In this document: positions 28,121 to 37,370 of the stretch, piece by piece
Layout of the letters: the number at the start of each line of letters is the position of its first letter
Position numbering within the stretch: position 1 is the first letter of the stretch
From: Pseudomonas putida
GTDB taxonomy: Bacteria; Pseudomonadota; Gammaproteobacteria; Pseudomonadales; Pseudomonadaceae
Assembly (NCBI RefSeq): GCF_009883635.2
Contig: NZ_CP026115.2
Location: 248,001-312,000 of the forward strand
Direction: 5' to 3'
Length of the DNA stretch: 64,000 nt
Program-made: the position numbers and the translations under genes
Notes under the pieces: model-generated
Told to the model about the DNA's origin: nothing
The model's input: the letters and a program-made list of their open reading frames with translations, nothing else
Database searches by the model: none

Positions 28121-28928
28121 GTGCAGGCTCCGAAGGCAACGAGGTAGGGGAAGGTTCAGCCGTGCGGCTTGCCCGCCGAAGGGTTTTCAGGATCTCGATT
28201 CGCAGTGCGCCCAGCTCTTCGACCCGGTGCGTGCGCGGTTGCGGCAGGTCGATGTGCCATTGGCCAAGGATGTGCGCCGGGTGGTTGCCCAGTAGCAGCA
28301 CCCGGTCGGACAACAACAGGGCTTCGTCGATATCGTGGGTAATCAGCACCGCCGCCGTGTTGTGGGTGGCGATCAGTTGCAGCAGCAATTGCTGCATGTC
28401 GGCGCGGGTCACTTCGTCGAGGGCACCGAACGGCTCGTCGAGCAGCAGTACTTCGGGCTGGCGCGCCAGGCAGCGGGCCAGCGCGGTGCGCTGGGCCATG
28501 CCGCCGGACAACTGCGCCGGATACTGGTTGCGCGCATGGGCCAGGCCCACCGCGCTGATGGCATGGTCGATGCGCGCACGGCGCTCGGCTGCGGCCAGCT
28601 TGGGCTGGCGAGCGAAGTCCAGGCCGAAGGCAACGTTCTTTTCCAGGCTCAGCCAGGGCAGCAGGCTCGGGTCCTGGAAGGCCACTGCCAGGCGCGGGTG
28701 CGGCCCTTGCAGCGGCTCGCCATGCAGGGTCACGCGGCCACCGCGCGGTTGCTGCAGGCCGGCCAGCACCCGCAGCAGGCTGGACTTGCCGACGCCACTG
28801 GGGCCGAGGATGGTCACCACCTCCCCTGGCGCCAGTTGCAGGTCGAAGCGTGCCAGCACGTCCTGCCAGCCGCCCTCGCGCGGGTAGCCCAGGCTGATCT
28901 CGCGGGCTTCGAGTAACGCTTGGCTCAT
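28107..28928 (-). CDS. ABC transporter ATP-binding protein (SsuB/TauB/NrtD-like)
   Basis: 273 residues with all motor motifs: Walker A GPSGVGKSS near residue 42, Q loop AFQDPSLLPWLSLEKN, signature LSGGMAQRTALARCLA near 140, Walker B VLLLDEPFGALDE and the switch histidine in LITHDIDEALLL. The C-terminal tail is longer than the core fold and lysine/arginine-rich. Overlaps the upstream acyl-CoA-dehydrogenase-like gene by 4 bases and the binding-protein gene by 14. Powers import through the adjacent permease. Confidence 0.93.
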   Translation of the reverse strand: MSQALLEAREISLGYPREGGWQDVLARFDLQLAPGEVVTILGPSGVGKSSLLRVLAGLQQPRGGRVTLHGEPLQGPHPRLAVAFQDPSLLPWLSLEKNVAFGLDFARQPKLAAAERRARIDHAISAVGLAHARNQYPAQLSGGMAQRTALARCLARQPEVLLLDEPFGALDEVTRADMQQLLLQLIATHNTAAVLITHDIDEALLLSDRVLLLGNHPAHILGQWHIDLPQPRTHRVEELGALRIEILKTLRRASRTAEPSPTSLPSEPAHVHG

Positions 28929-29989
28929 GCGCTGGCGGCCTGGCGATGCAGCTCGGCGCGCAGTTGCACCAGGCTTGGGGTGACGATCGGCACGAACGCC
29001 GACTCGCGCCAGCGGCGGGCGAAGCCGGCACCGAACTCATCCAGGTACGCCTTGCCGCCGCTGGCCTGCAGCTCCAGCTGCACAGCGTCGGCAGCGCTTT
29101 CGGCAAGGGTGATGCGCAGCTTGAACAACGCCGCTGGCTGGCCCTGGAAGCGCCCTTCGAGCAGGCCCTGCTTGAGCTCGGCCACGGTGTTTTCCAGGCG
29201 CTCTTTGAGCACCTGGCGGTGTTCTTCGAGGAACGACAGGCGCCCGTGCAGGTGTTCGTGTACTTCGTGCAGCGACCGCCGCGCCAGGCCGATGGCCATG
29301 CCGCACTGCAAGGCGAGAAACGCCGGGCGAACCGTGGGCAGGAACTCGCGGGCGTTTTCGTGCAGCAGCCACTCGCGCCCCAGCTCGACCTGGTGGAATG
29401 CCAGCGCCGCGGTGTTGCTCGATTGCAGGCCCATCAGCTCCAGGTCATCGGAGCGCTCCAGGCCCTGGCTGTCGGAGGGAATCGCCGCCACGAAAGGCGA
29501 GCCGCCGGCGTCGTCCTCGATGGCCGCCGCCACGACGAAGCCGCTCTTGCGCAGGTTGGTCACCCAGTGCAGGCGGCCATCCAGTGCCCAGCCCGCCGCC
29601 TCGGGGCGGCCACGCACCTGCAAGGCCTCGATCCCGGAGAGGAACTTCATGGCGTTGGACAAACCGGTGGCACCGGCCAGCTCTCCAGTCAGCAGGCTGG
29701 GCAGCAAGCGCTCGCGCAAGGCCTGGTTGGGACTTTGCAGCAGGTATTCGATGAACGCTCGCTGGCCCCAGCAGACGAAGGCGGCGGCCAGTGAACGGCT
29801 GGCGATGGCGGCGATGGCTTCGACGGCATGGGTGACCGCGCCCCCGCTGCCACCCAGTGCCGGGGCGACGCCGACGCGCAGCAGTTGCGATTCGGCGATG
29901 TGCGCCAGCACCAGCTGCGGGTCGCATTGGCCCTGGTCGATTGCCTCGGCATTGGCATCCAGCCATTGACGAAATGCAGCATCAAGCAT
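28925..29989 (-). CDS. Acyl-CoA dehydrogenase-like flavoprotein (possible FMNH2-dependent monooxygenase)
   Basis: About 354 residues with the three-part acyl-CoA dehydrogenase fold: N-terminal helices, a beta domain around 120-210 (GATGLSNAMKFL, WALDGRLHWVTN) and a C-terminal helical bundle (GMAIGLARRSLHEVHEHL). I see no obvious acyl-CoA catalytic glutamate. Relatives in transporter operons (DszC/SfnB group) are often FMNH2-dependent oxygenases acting on sulfur compounds, which would suit the SsuABC-like neighbours; this is inference. Strong GGAG before the ATG at 29989. Confidence 0.72.
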   Translation of the reverse strand: MLDAAFRQWLDANAEAIDQGQCDPQLVLAHIAESQLLRVGVAPALGGSGGAVTHAVEAIAAIASRSLAAAFVCWGQRAFIEYLLQSPNQALRERLLPSLLTGELAGATGLSNAMKFLSGIEALQVRGRPEAAGWALDGRLHWVTNLRKSGFVVAAAIEDDAGGSPFVAAIPSDSQGLERSDDLELMGLQSSNTAALAFHQVELGREWLLHENAREFLPTVRPAFLALQCGMAIGLARRSLHEVHEHLHGRLSFLEEHRQVLKERLENTVAELKQGLLEGRFQGQPAALFKLRITLAESAADAVQLELQASGGKAYLDEFGAGFARRWRESAFVPIVTPSLVQLRAELHRQAASA

Positions 29990-30037
29990 GTCCCTACTCC
30001 TTTTGAAATCGCAGGCGCCACCAGCGCCAGGCGTCAA

Positions 30038-30598
30038 TTACGCAGTTGGCTGCCAGCGGTACTTGCTCAGCTCGTCGTTGAGCGGCGTCTGGGCGAACAC
30101 ATTAGCAAAGTTGCACAGGGTTGCGAGACTCACGCCAAGAATCACCTCCAGGGCGTTGCCCTCGGTGAAACCGGCTGCGCGGAAGGCCTGGTAGGTGGGG
30201 TCGCCGACGTTGCCGCGGGTTGCAATGACTTCACGGGCGAATTCGGCCAAGGTCTCGTAGCGGGCATCCGGCAGTTCGCCACGCGCACGCAGGGCGTCGA
30301 CCACCTCAGCAGGCAGCTTGGCCTTGTTCAGGGCCACGGCGGTATGGCCGGCGACGCAGAAGTCGCAACCGTGCTTGGTCGCGGCAATCAGTTGTACCAC
30401 TTCACGCTCGGCCAGGGTCAGCTCGGATTTGCCGTTCAGGGCGGAAACGGTGACGTAGGTTTCCAGCGCCGCCGGGGCATTAGCCAGCACGCCGAGCAGG
30501 TTGGGAATGAAGCCAGAGTTCTTCTGGGCGTTTTCGAGGAATGGGCGGGCCGCTTCCGGGGCGCTCTGCAGAGTGTGTAGAGTAATGCGCGAGGTCAT
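30038..30598 (-). CDS. AhpD-like carboxymuconolactone decarboxylase family protein
   Basis: 186 residues. The CMD core carries the redox motif HGCDFCVAGH with Cys78, Cys81 and His85 and an upstream Glu (EREVV), the arrangement of alkylhydroperoxidase AhpD and peroxidase-related enzymes. It opens the minus-strand operon containing the dehydrogenase-like protein and the ABC transporter, and is divergent from an AraC activator. It probably disposes of peroxide produced by the flavoenzyme, or assists its redox chemistry. Confidence 0.85.
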   Translation of the reverse strand: MTSRITLHTLQSAPEAARPFLENAQKNSGFIPNLLGVLANAPAALETYVTVSALNGKSELTLAEREVVQLIAATKHGCDFCVAGHTAVALNKAKLPAEVVDALRARGELPDARYETLAEFAREVIATRGNVGDPTYQAFRAAGFTEGNALEVILGVSLATLCNFANVFAQTPLNDELSKYRWQPTA

Positions 30599-30701
30599 GG
30601 AGTGGTCTCCTTTTGATGGGTGTGGCTACAGTCTGTTGGTTATAAGAATTACCCTCCATATTCATCAGTCGCCTTTCCTTGCTCCTGAGTGTTTGCATTA
30701 G

Positions 30702-31607
30702 ATGATTTCATCCAGCCATCTTGTCGATTGGTTATTAGAAAGTCTCGAACTCGACGCCAGCCTGTTCCATGTCGGCCGCTACTGCGGCGGCTGGCATGCC
30801 AGCACCCAGGGCATGGGCCGCGCCAGCTTTCACCTGGTGGTGCAGGGCCATTGCTGGCTGCACCTCGATGGCCAGGCCGAGGCCGTGCGCCTGGCAACCG
30901 GCGATGCCGTGTTCCTGCTGCGCGACCTGGGTTATCGGCTGTCCAGCGACCAGGACCCGATCGCAGCCTGCGAGCAGCCACGCCGACAGATGCAGGCGCT
31001 GGATGCCACGGCGAGCGATGGAGTGGGCCTGGTCTGCGGGTTCTTCGACTTCCGCGCCGGGTTGTCGTCACTGATCGTCGAGGGGCTGGCCGACCTGATC
31101 GTGCTGCGTGCCGATGAGCCGGCCGGGCATGCGGCGCGGGCGTTGTTCGGGTTGATTCTGGAGGAGTGCCAGCGCTCGCCCTCGCAAACGATGCTGGAGC
31201 GCCTGACCCACCTGCTGTTTCTCTATGTGTTGCGCCAGCAGGTACACGACGGGCAATCGCTGGGCGGGCTGGTCGCCCTCGCCCGCCAGCCGGCGTTTGC
31301 CGGGTTGCTGGAGCAATTGATCGAACAGCCTGGCCAGGCCTGGACGCTGGAAAGCATGGCAGCCTGCACCGGCTTGTCGCGTTCGGCGTTCTTCAAGCGT
31401 TTCAATGAACTGGCCGGGCAGTCGCCGGGCCAGGTGCTGCTGGCGCTGCGCATGCGCCATGCCTGCCGGTTGCTGCAGGCGGGCAATACCGTGGAACAGG
31501 TGGGGGTACAGGCCGGGTACCAGTCGGTGGCGGCGTTTACCCGGGCGTTTGCCAAGGCCATGGGGGTGCAACCTGGGGCTTATCGTCGCCAGCATGAAGG
31601 GCGTTGA
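30702..31607 (+). CDS. AraC family transcriptional regulator
   Basis: 301 residues: an N-terminal cupin domain of the AraC_binding_2/cupin_6 type (FHLVVQGHCWLHLDGQAEAV, and LRDLGYRLSSDQDP) and two C-terminal helix-turn-helices (AACTGLSRSAFFKRFNELAG and VGVQAGYQSVAAFTRAF). It is divergent from the AhpD-dehydrogenase-ABC operon across 103 bases and is its most likely regulator. Confidence 0.9.
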   Translation: MISSSHLVDWLLESLELDASLFHVGRYCGGWHASTQGMGRASFHLVVQGHCWLHLDGQAEAVRLATGDAVFLLRDLGYRLSSDQDPIAACEQPRRQMQALDATASDGVGLVCGFFDFRAGLSSLIVEGLADLIVLRADEPAGHAARALFGLILEECQRSPSQTMLERLTHLLFLYVLRQQVHDGQSLGGLVALARQPAFAGLLEQLIEQPGQAWTLESMAACTGLSRSAFFKRFNELAGQSPGQVLLALRMRHACRLLQAGNTVEQVGVQAGYQSVAAFTRAFAKAMGVQPGAYRRQHEGR

Positions 31608-31641
31608 CCTGTCCCGGCCCTTTTGCGGGCACGCGTTAGAT

Positions 31642-32181
31642 TCAGATCTGGCTGACCGGGATGTCCCCTGCCCCCTTGCCATCACGCCGCTCGCACATCC
31701 ACTCATTGACCTGCTGCCCGAACTCGGCCGGCGCCTTGCGCCCGAACCGCCGTGCCAGGTCGAGGATGGTCTGCTGCGCCAACGCCTCTTCCATGCGCTT
31801 CTGCGCCCCCAGCATCACCGCGTGTATCGCGCAGGTGCCCTCGGTCGCCCAACCCGGCGCTGAACCTTCGAACAAGGTGCAACGTTCGCGGATTTCGCGA
31901 CAATCGAAGATCTTCTTCGGCCCGTCGATGGCGTTGACGATATCCAGCACGGTGATTTCGTCCGACGGCCGCGCCAGGCGAAAACCGCCGCGCACGCCTT
32001 CGGTAGCCGCCACCAGCTTGGCCCGGGCGAGCTTGGTGAAGACCTTGGCCAGGTATTCCTGCGGCACGCCCTGCAGCTCCGCCAGGTCGCGCACGCTGGA
32101 CTCACGGGTATCACCTCGTTCATCCACGAGGTACAGCAGGCAATGGATGCCGTATTCGACGCCAGCACTGTAGAGCGACAT
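31642..32181 (-). CDS. Rrf2 family transcriptional regulator with three cysteines
   Basis: 179 residues. Rrf2 winged helix (about 5-75: SVRDLAELQGVPQEYLAKVF, then GVRGGFRLAR) followed by cysteines at 94, 101 and 117 in the region where IscR, NsrR and RirA bind an iron-sulfur cluster. The spacing differs from both IscR (C-x5-C-x5-C) and NsrR, so the ligand or cluster type is open. A GGAG 6 bases before the ATG at 32181 sets the start. Divergent from the NADH dehydrogenase gene, with a palindrome at that gene's promoter. Confidence 0.88.
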   Translation of the reverse strand: MSLYSAGVEYGIHCLLYLVDERGDTRESSVRDLAELQGVPQEYLAKVFTKLARAKLVAATEGVRGGFRLARPSDEITVLDIVNAIDGPKKIFDCREIRERCTLFEGSAPGWATEGTCAIHAVMLGAQKRMEEALAQQTILDLARRFGRKAPAEFGQQVNEWMCERRDGKGAGDIPVSQI

Positions 32182-32356
32182 ATCTATCTCCGACCAACTT
32201 CGTCGCAAATATTACGCTGATCACCGGCTAAGCGCAAAGCTGCCCTGCGCCATCCGTCGCCATTTCAAGCCCTTGCCTTCCCCTTTTAAGCCCTTAATCA
32301 CAGGCATTCAACCGGCTTTAAGCGTGCGTCGAGCGCTACCCGTAAGAAAAAAACAC

Positions 32357-32392
32357 TTGCCGATTCAAACTACGATCAATAGAGTCGTAGTT
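32357..32392 (+). promoter_or_regulatory. Promoter of the NDH-2-like gene with palindromic operator
   Basis: TTGCCG, 17 bases, TAGAGT form a sigma-70-type promoter. AACTACGA (32368-32375) and TCGTAGTT (32385-32392) are perfect inverted 8-base arms with a 9-base centre lying over the -10. A repressor bound there, most simply the divergent Rrf2 protein, would block transcription. Confidence 0.6.
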
Positions 32393-32449
32393 ATTCGAGC
32401 AGCACCACCAACGCCCTCGAAGCCCTCTTCAACCTTGCGGAGCACTTCC

Positions 32450-33652
32450 ATGAAATCGAACATCCTGATCATCGGTGCCGGCTTTGCCGGTGTCTGGAGC
32501 GCCCTGAGCGCCGCCCGCCTGCTCGACCAGGCCCAGCGCGACGACCTGAGCATCAGCGTGCTCGCCCCGCAACCGGAACTGCGTATCCGCCCGCGCTTCT
32601 ACGAAGCCGACGCGCACAGCCTGAAGGCACCGGTCGGTGAATTGTTCGATGCGGTCGGCGTGCGCTTCATCACCGGTAACGCCGAGGCCATCGATGCCGC
32701 AGGGCGCAGCGTCAGCTACACCGATGTCGATGGCCAGCGTCAGCAGATTGCCTACGACCGCCTGATCCTCGCCGCCGGCAGCCAGGTGGCGCGCCCGGCG
32801 ATTCCAGGCCTGGCCGAACATGCCTTCGATGTCGACCAGATGGAGTCGGCCGTGAAGCTCGAGCAGCACCTGCTCGGCCTGGCCGCCCTGCCCGCCTCGC
32901 CTGCACGTAACACGGTGGTGGTCTGCGGCGGTGGCTTCACCGGCATAGAAACCGCCACGGAAATCCCCGTCCGCCTGCGCGCCATCCTCGGCAGCGACAT
33001 TGAAGTACGGGTACTGGTGATCGATCGTGGCACCCGCGTCGGTGCCGCACTCGGCGCTGGCATCACCCCTTCGATCGTCGCAGCCAGTGCACAGGCTGGC
33101 GCAGAGTGGCTGACCGGCACCTCGGTGGTGGCGGTGGATGCTGGCGGCGTCACCCTCGACAGCGGCGAGTACATCGCCAGCAAGACCGTGATCTGGACCG
33201 CTGGTGTCAAGGCCAGCCCGCTGACCGCCCAGGTCGCCGGCGAGCGTGACAACTTAGGCCGCCTCAAGGTCGACGATCACCTCAAGGTGATCGGCCAGGA
33301 GCACATCTATGCCACCGGCGATACCGCCTGGGCAGCGGTCGACGACCTGGGCAACCACGCCCTGATGACCTGCCAGCACGCAATCCCCATGGGCCGCCAC
33401 TCCGGCAACAACGCCATGGCCGACCTGCTGGGCGTAGCGCCGGTGATCTACCGTCAACCCAAGTACGTCACCTGCCTGGACCTCGGCGAATGGGGGGCAG
33501 CCTTCAGTGAAGGCTGGGAGCGCGAGCTGAAGCTGCAGGGCCAGGAAGGCAAGGAGCTGAAGCGCCAGATCAACGGGGTATGGATCTACCCACCGGCCGC
33601 CGACCGCGCCCTGGCACTGGCCGCTGCCGACCCGCTGATCGCGATCGTTTAA
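32450..33652 (+). CDS. NAD(P)/FAD-dependent oxidoreductase, NADH dehydrogenase-2-like
   Basis: 400 residues with two Rossmann folds: FAD-binding IIGAGFAGVWSALSAARLL at the N-terminus and NAD-binding VVVCGGGFTGIETATE around residue 160-175, plus the C-terminal FAD motif HIYATGDTAWA. It resembles type II NADH dehydrogenases but lacks an obvious membrane helix at the C-terminus. GCGGAG sets the ATG at 32450. Likely a non-proton-pumping electron-transfer enzyme; the Rrf2 neighbour suggests induction under redox or nitrosative stress. Confidence 0.85.
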   Translation: MKSNILIIGAGFAGVWSALSAARLLDQAQRDDLSISVLAPQPELRIRPRFYEADAHSLKAPVGELFDAVGVRFITGNAEAIDAAGRSVSYTDVDGQRQQIAYDRLILAAGSQVARPAIPGLAEHAFDVDQMESAVKLEQHLLGLAALPASPARNTVVVCGGGFTGIETATEIPVRLRAILGSDIEVRVLVIDRGTRVGAALGAGITPSIVAASAQAGAEWLTGTSVVAVDAGGVTLDSGEYIASKTVIWTAGVKASPLTAQVAGERDNLGRLKVDDHLKVIGQEHIYATGDTAWAAVDDLGNHALMTCQHAIPMGRHSGNNAMADLLGVAPVIYRQPKYVTCLDLGEWGAAFSEGWERELKLQGQEGKELKRQINGVWIYPPAADRALALAAADPLIAIV

Positions 33653-33662
33653 GCGCAAAATC

Positions 33663-33697
33663 CTGACAAATCCGTCAATAAATGACGGATTTGTCAG
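33663..33697. terminator. Strong hairpin after the NDH-2-like gene
   Basis: CTGACAAATCCGTCA pairs perfectly with TGACGGATTTGTCAG (15 bp, loop ATAAA) 10 bases after the stop. A U tract is missing, so it may act as a 3' stabiliser or a weak terminator. Confidence 0.6.
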
Positions 33698-33886
33698 CAT
33701 AAGTCGTTACATTGAATGACTGGTCAATATTGATGGCCATATGGCATCATTCAAATCAAAAAGACATTCAAGAGGGTGAGGCACACACTTTAATCCGCAG
33801 CGCATCGAGAGCCTGGCGCCATCCCCGGTGACCCGGCCATCCGTCCATGCTCTTGACGCCTGCACGCCAACGTCAAGGAGCATTCC

Positions 33887-35512
33887 ATGCAGTTACGGAA
33901 TATGAAGATCGGCACCCGCGCTACCAGCGTTTTTGCGCTGCTGGGCGCATTGGTCCTGGCCATGGGCCTTATCGCAATCTATGAAACCCGGCAGATGGAC
34001 AGGGCCACGGACGAAATCCGTGTCACCTGGATGCCCGCCGTGGTCGCCCTCAGTGAAATCAGCACCAACCTCGGCCGTGCCCGCGCCGTCACCTTGCGCG
34101 CCGCGCTGGATGACAATACCGGCGAGCGTGCGCGCAACATCGACATGCTCAAGGGCATCAACGAGCAGCTCAAAAGTGGACTCAAGGATTACGAGGACAC
34201 CATCATCGCTGCCGATGATCGCGCCCTGTTCAACGCCTTCAATACTTCCCACCAGCAATACCTCGACCTGCAGTCGCGGGTATTGCAGGACATCGCTGCC
34301 GGTCGCATGGACGCCGCCAAGCAGCAGATCAGTGGCCCGCTCAGCCAGTACGCCGACAGCATGATGAAGGCCATGGCCGCGCTCATTGCCTACAACGGCA
34401 AAGGCGCCGATGATGCCTCGGAGCGCAGCAGCGATGTAGCCGACGAGGCTTTCACCGCAATCATCGCCTCGCTGGTGATCATCATGCTCGCCCTGGCTGC
34501 CATCGCCACCGTGCTCACCCGCAGTATCGTGGTACCGCTGGCCGATGCTGTAGCCGTGGCCGAACGCGTGGCTACCGGCGACCTGACCCAGGATATCCGT
34601 GTCGTCGGCCGCGACGAACCAGCTCTGCTGTTGCGCGCCTTGAGCCGCATGCAGAACAGCCTGCGCGACACCATCCGCAAGATCGCCGCCTCCTCCGACC
34701 AACTGGCCTCGGCTTCGGAAGAGCTGCACACCGTCACCGAAGACACCAGCCGTGGCCTGCACCAGCAGAGCGCGGAAATCGACCAGGCCGCCACTGCCGT
34801 CAACCAGATGACTGCAGCGGTGGAAGAAGTGGCGAACAACGCGGTCAGCACGGCCGATGCCTCGAAAGGTGCCGACCAGAACACCCGCGATGGCCGCGAT
34901 CAGGTCAACCAGGCCCTGGCCTCGATCCAGCATCTGGTCAATGACGTAACCGGCACCTCGACCGAGATCGAGCAGCTGGCCAGCAACGCCAACGAGATCA
35001 GCCGCGTGCTGGACGTAATCGGCGCGATTGCCGGGCAGACCAACCTGCTGGCGCTCAACGCGGCGATCGAAGCGGCCCGCGCCGGTGAAGCCGGTCGTGG
35101 CTTTGCCGTGGTGGCCGATGAGGTGCGCGCCCTCGCCCACCGGACCCAGCAGTCGACGGCAGAGATCGAGCAGATGATCGCCGGGATCCAGAACGGTACC
35201 GAACGAGCAGTGTCGGCGATGCACAGCAGCCGCGGCCGGGCCAACGGCACGCTGGAGGTGGCGCAGGGTGCGGGTCAGGCGCTTGAGGTGATTGCCGAGG
35301 CGATCGCTTCGATCAACCAGCGCAACCTGGTAATCGCCAGCGCTTCCGAGGAGCAGGCGCAGGTGGCGCGGGAGGTGGATCGCAACCTGGTGAACATTCG
35401 GGACCTGGCGATGCAGACGTCGGCGGGGGCGAACCAGACCAGCGCGGCGGCGCAGGACCTGTCGCGCCTTGCCGTGGATCTGAATGGCATGGTCGCGCAG
35501 TTCAAGGTCTGA
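33887..35512 (+). CDS. Methyl-accepting chemotaxis protein
   Basis: 541 residues: TM1 (about 13-32), a four-helix-bundle periplasmic sensor of about 155 residues, TM2 (about 188-210), HAMP ([22 protein letters not shown] onward) and a signalling domain with the highly conserved hairpin tip [20 protein letters not shown]. Methylation-site helices flank the tip. The ligand is unknown; 4HB sensors in P. putida bind organic acids, amines or metals. GGAG 8 bases before the ATG. No che genes are nearby, as is usual for orphan receptors. Confidence 0.93.
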   Translation: MQLRNMKIGTRATSVFALLGALVLAMGLIAIYETRQMDRATDEIRVTWMPAVVALSEISTNLGRARAVTLRAALDDNTGERARNIDMLKGINEQLKSGLKDYEDTIIAADDRALFNAFNTSHQQYLDLQSRVLQDIAAGRMDAAKQQISGPLSQYADSMMKAMAALIAYNGKGADDASERSSDVADEAFTAIIASLVIIMLALAAIATVLTRSIVVPLADAVAVAERVATGDLTQDIRVVGRDEPALLLRALSRMQNSLRDTIRKIAASSDQLASASEELHTVTEDTSRGLHQQSAEIDQAATAVNQMTAAVEEVANNAVSTADASKGADQNTRDGRDQVNQALASIQHLVNDVTGTSTEIEQLASNANEISRVLDVIGAIAGQTNLLALNAAIEAARAGEAGRGFAVVADEVRALAHRTQQSTAEIEQMIAGIQNGTERAVSAMHSSRGRANGTLEVAQGAGQALEVIAEAIASINQRNLVIASASEEQAQVAREVDRNLVNIRDLAMQTSAGANQTSAAAQDLSRLAVDLNGMVAQFKV

Positions 35513-35524
35513 CCTGAAAGAGCT

Positions 35525-35626
35525 GGGGCCGCGTTGCGGCCCATTCGCGGGGCAAGCCCGCTCCCAAGGCTTGCGCTGTACCTGTAGGAGCGGGCTTGCC
35601 CCGCGAATGGGCTGCAAAGCAGCCCC
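35525..35626. repeat. REP element pair with extended arms
   Basis: Inverted REP copies (ATTCGCGGGGCAAGCCCGCT) extended outward by GGGGCCGCGTTGCGGCCC and GGGCTGCAAAGCAGCCCC hairpins, in the gap between the convergent chemoreceptor and NCS1 permease genes. Confidence 0.85.
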
Positions 35627-35647
35627 TGTCACAGCAACAACCATCTA

Positions 35648-37054
35648 TCAGTCGTTGACGCCTACAACCCGCCCCGCCCGCTCGGCCGCCTTGCCACGAG
35701 TCGCCAGGCAATAGTACAGCGGCACCGTCACCAGCAAACCGAACAGCCACGACAGGTCAGCCCCTTCGACAATGTTCGAATACGGCCCCACATACAGCGA
35801 CGTGTTGGCAAACGGCAACTGCACCAGGATGCCGCAGGCATAGGCAATGATCGCGTGGTGGTTGAAGCGGCCATAGATGCCGCCGTCGGCACGGAAGATC
35901 GACGCGATGTCGTACTGACCCTTTTTGATCAGGTAGAAGTCGATCAGGTTGATCGACGCCCACGGCACCAGCACCAGCAGCAGCGCCAGGATCAGGCCGA
36001 TGAACTGGCCGATGAAGCCAGCCGATGCATTCAGCGCCACCATCCCGCAGCCCACCAGGATCACCGTAGCCAGGATCACCCGCACCTTGATGCTCGGCGT
36101 CCACTCGGCGATGAAGGTCTGGATCGCGGTGACGATCGACAGCACCGCACCATACAGGTTGAGGGCGTTGTGGCTGATGATGTTGAGCAGGAACAGCACC
36201 ATCAGGATCGGGCCCAGCCAGCCGGTGGCCTGCTTGACCGCATCCATTGCGTCGGTGCCATCCGGCACGCACAGCACCGCGATCGTACCGAAGCTGAAGC
36301 ACAGGATGGTGCCCAGCGTGGCGCCGAAGTAGGTGGCCCAGAACGGCTTGGCGATGCCCACTTCACGCGGCAGGTAGCGCGAGTAGTCGGAGGTGTACGG
36401 CGAGAAGCTGATCTGCCAGATGATGCCCAGCGACACGGTGGCGATGAAGCCCGACAGGTTGAACGCGCCGCGGCTGAAGAAGTCGGCCGGCAGTTCCTGG
36501 ACGAACATCATGATGAAGCCGGCCAGCAGCGCCGAACCCATTACCCAGGTACCGATGCGGTTGAGGATGTGGATGAAGCGGTAGCCGATCACGCCGATGG
36601 CGGTGGCGCTCAAGGCACCGATCACGATCGCACCTGGCATCGGCACGCTTGGGGCGATGCCGTGGATGGTCTTGCCCGCCAGGACGATGTTGGAAATGAA
36701 GAAGCCGACATAGATCAGCGCGGTGAAGAACACGATCAGCAAGGCGCCGTAACGGCCGAACTGGCCACGGCTCTGGACCATTTGCGGAATGCCCAGCTGC
36801 GGTCCCTGCGCAGAGGCGAGGGCGATGAACACGCCCCCGACGAGATGACCCAGCACGATTGCGATCAGCCCCCACAACAGGTTCAGGTGGAACACCTGGA
36901 CCACCATGGCGCCGGTGACGATAGGCAGTGGCGCGATGTTGGTACTGAACCAGAGGGTGAACAGGTCGCGCGCCTTCCCATGGCGCTCGGCAGGTGGAAC
37001 GTAATCGACCGTGTGATTCTCGACAAACTGGTGTTGCGACGACGGTTGGGACAT
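35648..37054 (-). CDS. NCS1 family nucleobase/heterocycle permease (first copy)
   Basis: 468 residues with about 12 membrane segments. The NCS1 N-terminus (YVPPAERHGKARDLFTLWFSTN) and the VSLGIIWQISFSPYTSDYSRYLP block in the middle are characteristic of cytosine/allantoin/hydantoin-type proton or sodium symporters. It closely resembles the second NCS1 permease in this window. It is divergent from the flavin reductase-monooxygenase pair and shares the GntR-type operator motif, so it is probably the uptake system for the island's substrate. Confidence 0.93.
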   Translation of the reverse strand: MSQPSSQHQFVENHTVDYVPPAERHGKARDLFTLWFSTNIAPLPIVTGAMVVQVFHLNLLWGLIAIVLGHLVGGVFIALASAQGPQLGIPQMVQSRGQFGRYGALLIVFFTALIYVGFFISNIVLAGKTIHGIAPSVPMPGAIVIGALSATAIGVIGYRFIHILNRIGTWVMGSALLAGFIMMFVQELPADFFSRGAFNLSGFIATVSLGIIWQISFSPYTSDYSRYLPREVGIAKPFWATYFGATLGTILCFSFGTIAVLCVPDGTDAMDAVKQATGWLGPILMVLFLLNIISHNALNLYGAVLSIVTAIQTFIAEWTPSIKVRVILATVILVGCGMVALNASAGFIGQFIGLILALLLVLVPWASINLIDFYLIKKGQYDIASIFRADGGIYGRFNHHAIIAYACGILVQLPFANTSLYVGPYSNIVEGADLSWLFGLLVTVPLYYCLATRGKAAERAGRVVGVND

Positions 37055-37126
37055 AGGATTCAGCTCGAAAGGTCGTTTTTATCTTTGTAAGGAAACCGCA
37101 TCTAGGCGGCCTCTCAGCTGCGGACC

Positions 37127-37154
37127 ATATTATGGTATTCCAAGCTTTTGACAA
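37127..37154 (-). promoter_or_regulatory. Promoter and GntR-type operator of the first NCS1 permease
   Basis: On the minus strand TTGTCA (37149-37154), 16 bases, TAATAT (37127-37132) make a good sigma-70 promoter. The spacer contains TGGAATACCA (plus strand TGGTATTCCA at 37133-37142), one base from the TGGTATACCA found at the two other promoters of the island. Confidence 0.65.
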
Positions 37155-37286
37155 CACTGATCCGCAGTAAAAAACGCCCGCTGATCTGCTCGCACAACCC
37201 CTGCGACAAACCGCCTCACCGCTCAATCCCACGGTTTACGTGGCCTAGAGCCGTTCATCGTGAAAAACCAGGGCTGAAAATTCCGC

Positions 37287-37320
37287 TTGCAAAATAGGTA
37301 TTACGGTATACCATCAGACA
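37287..37320 (+). promoter_or_regulatory. Promoter and GntR-type operator of the flavin reductase-monooxygenase operon
   Basis: TTGCAA, 16 bases, TACCAT. The near-palindrome CGGTATACCA at 37304-37313 overlaps the -10, within a 22-base stretch (37299-37320) shared with the third promoter of the island except for one base. Confidence 0.68.
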
Positions 37321-37370
37321 CATCAACGATAAAAACCGCGGACCACCGCAGCCCTTTAGAGGTACACCAG

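Noticed and set aside
33893..35644. 583-codon open frame on the minus strand
   Set aside because: Antisense to the chemoreceptor gene; no ribosome-binding site or family similarity.
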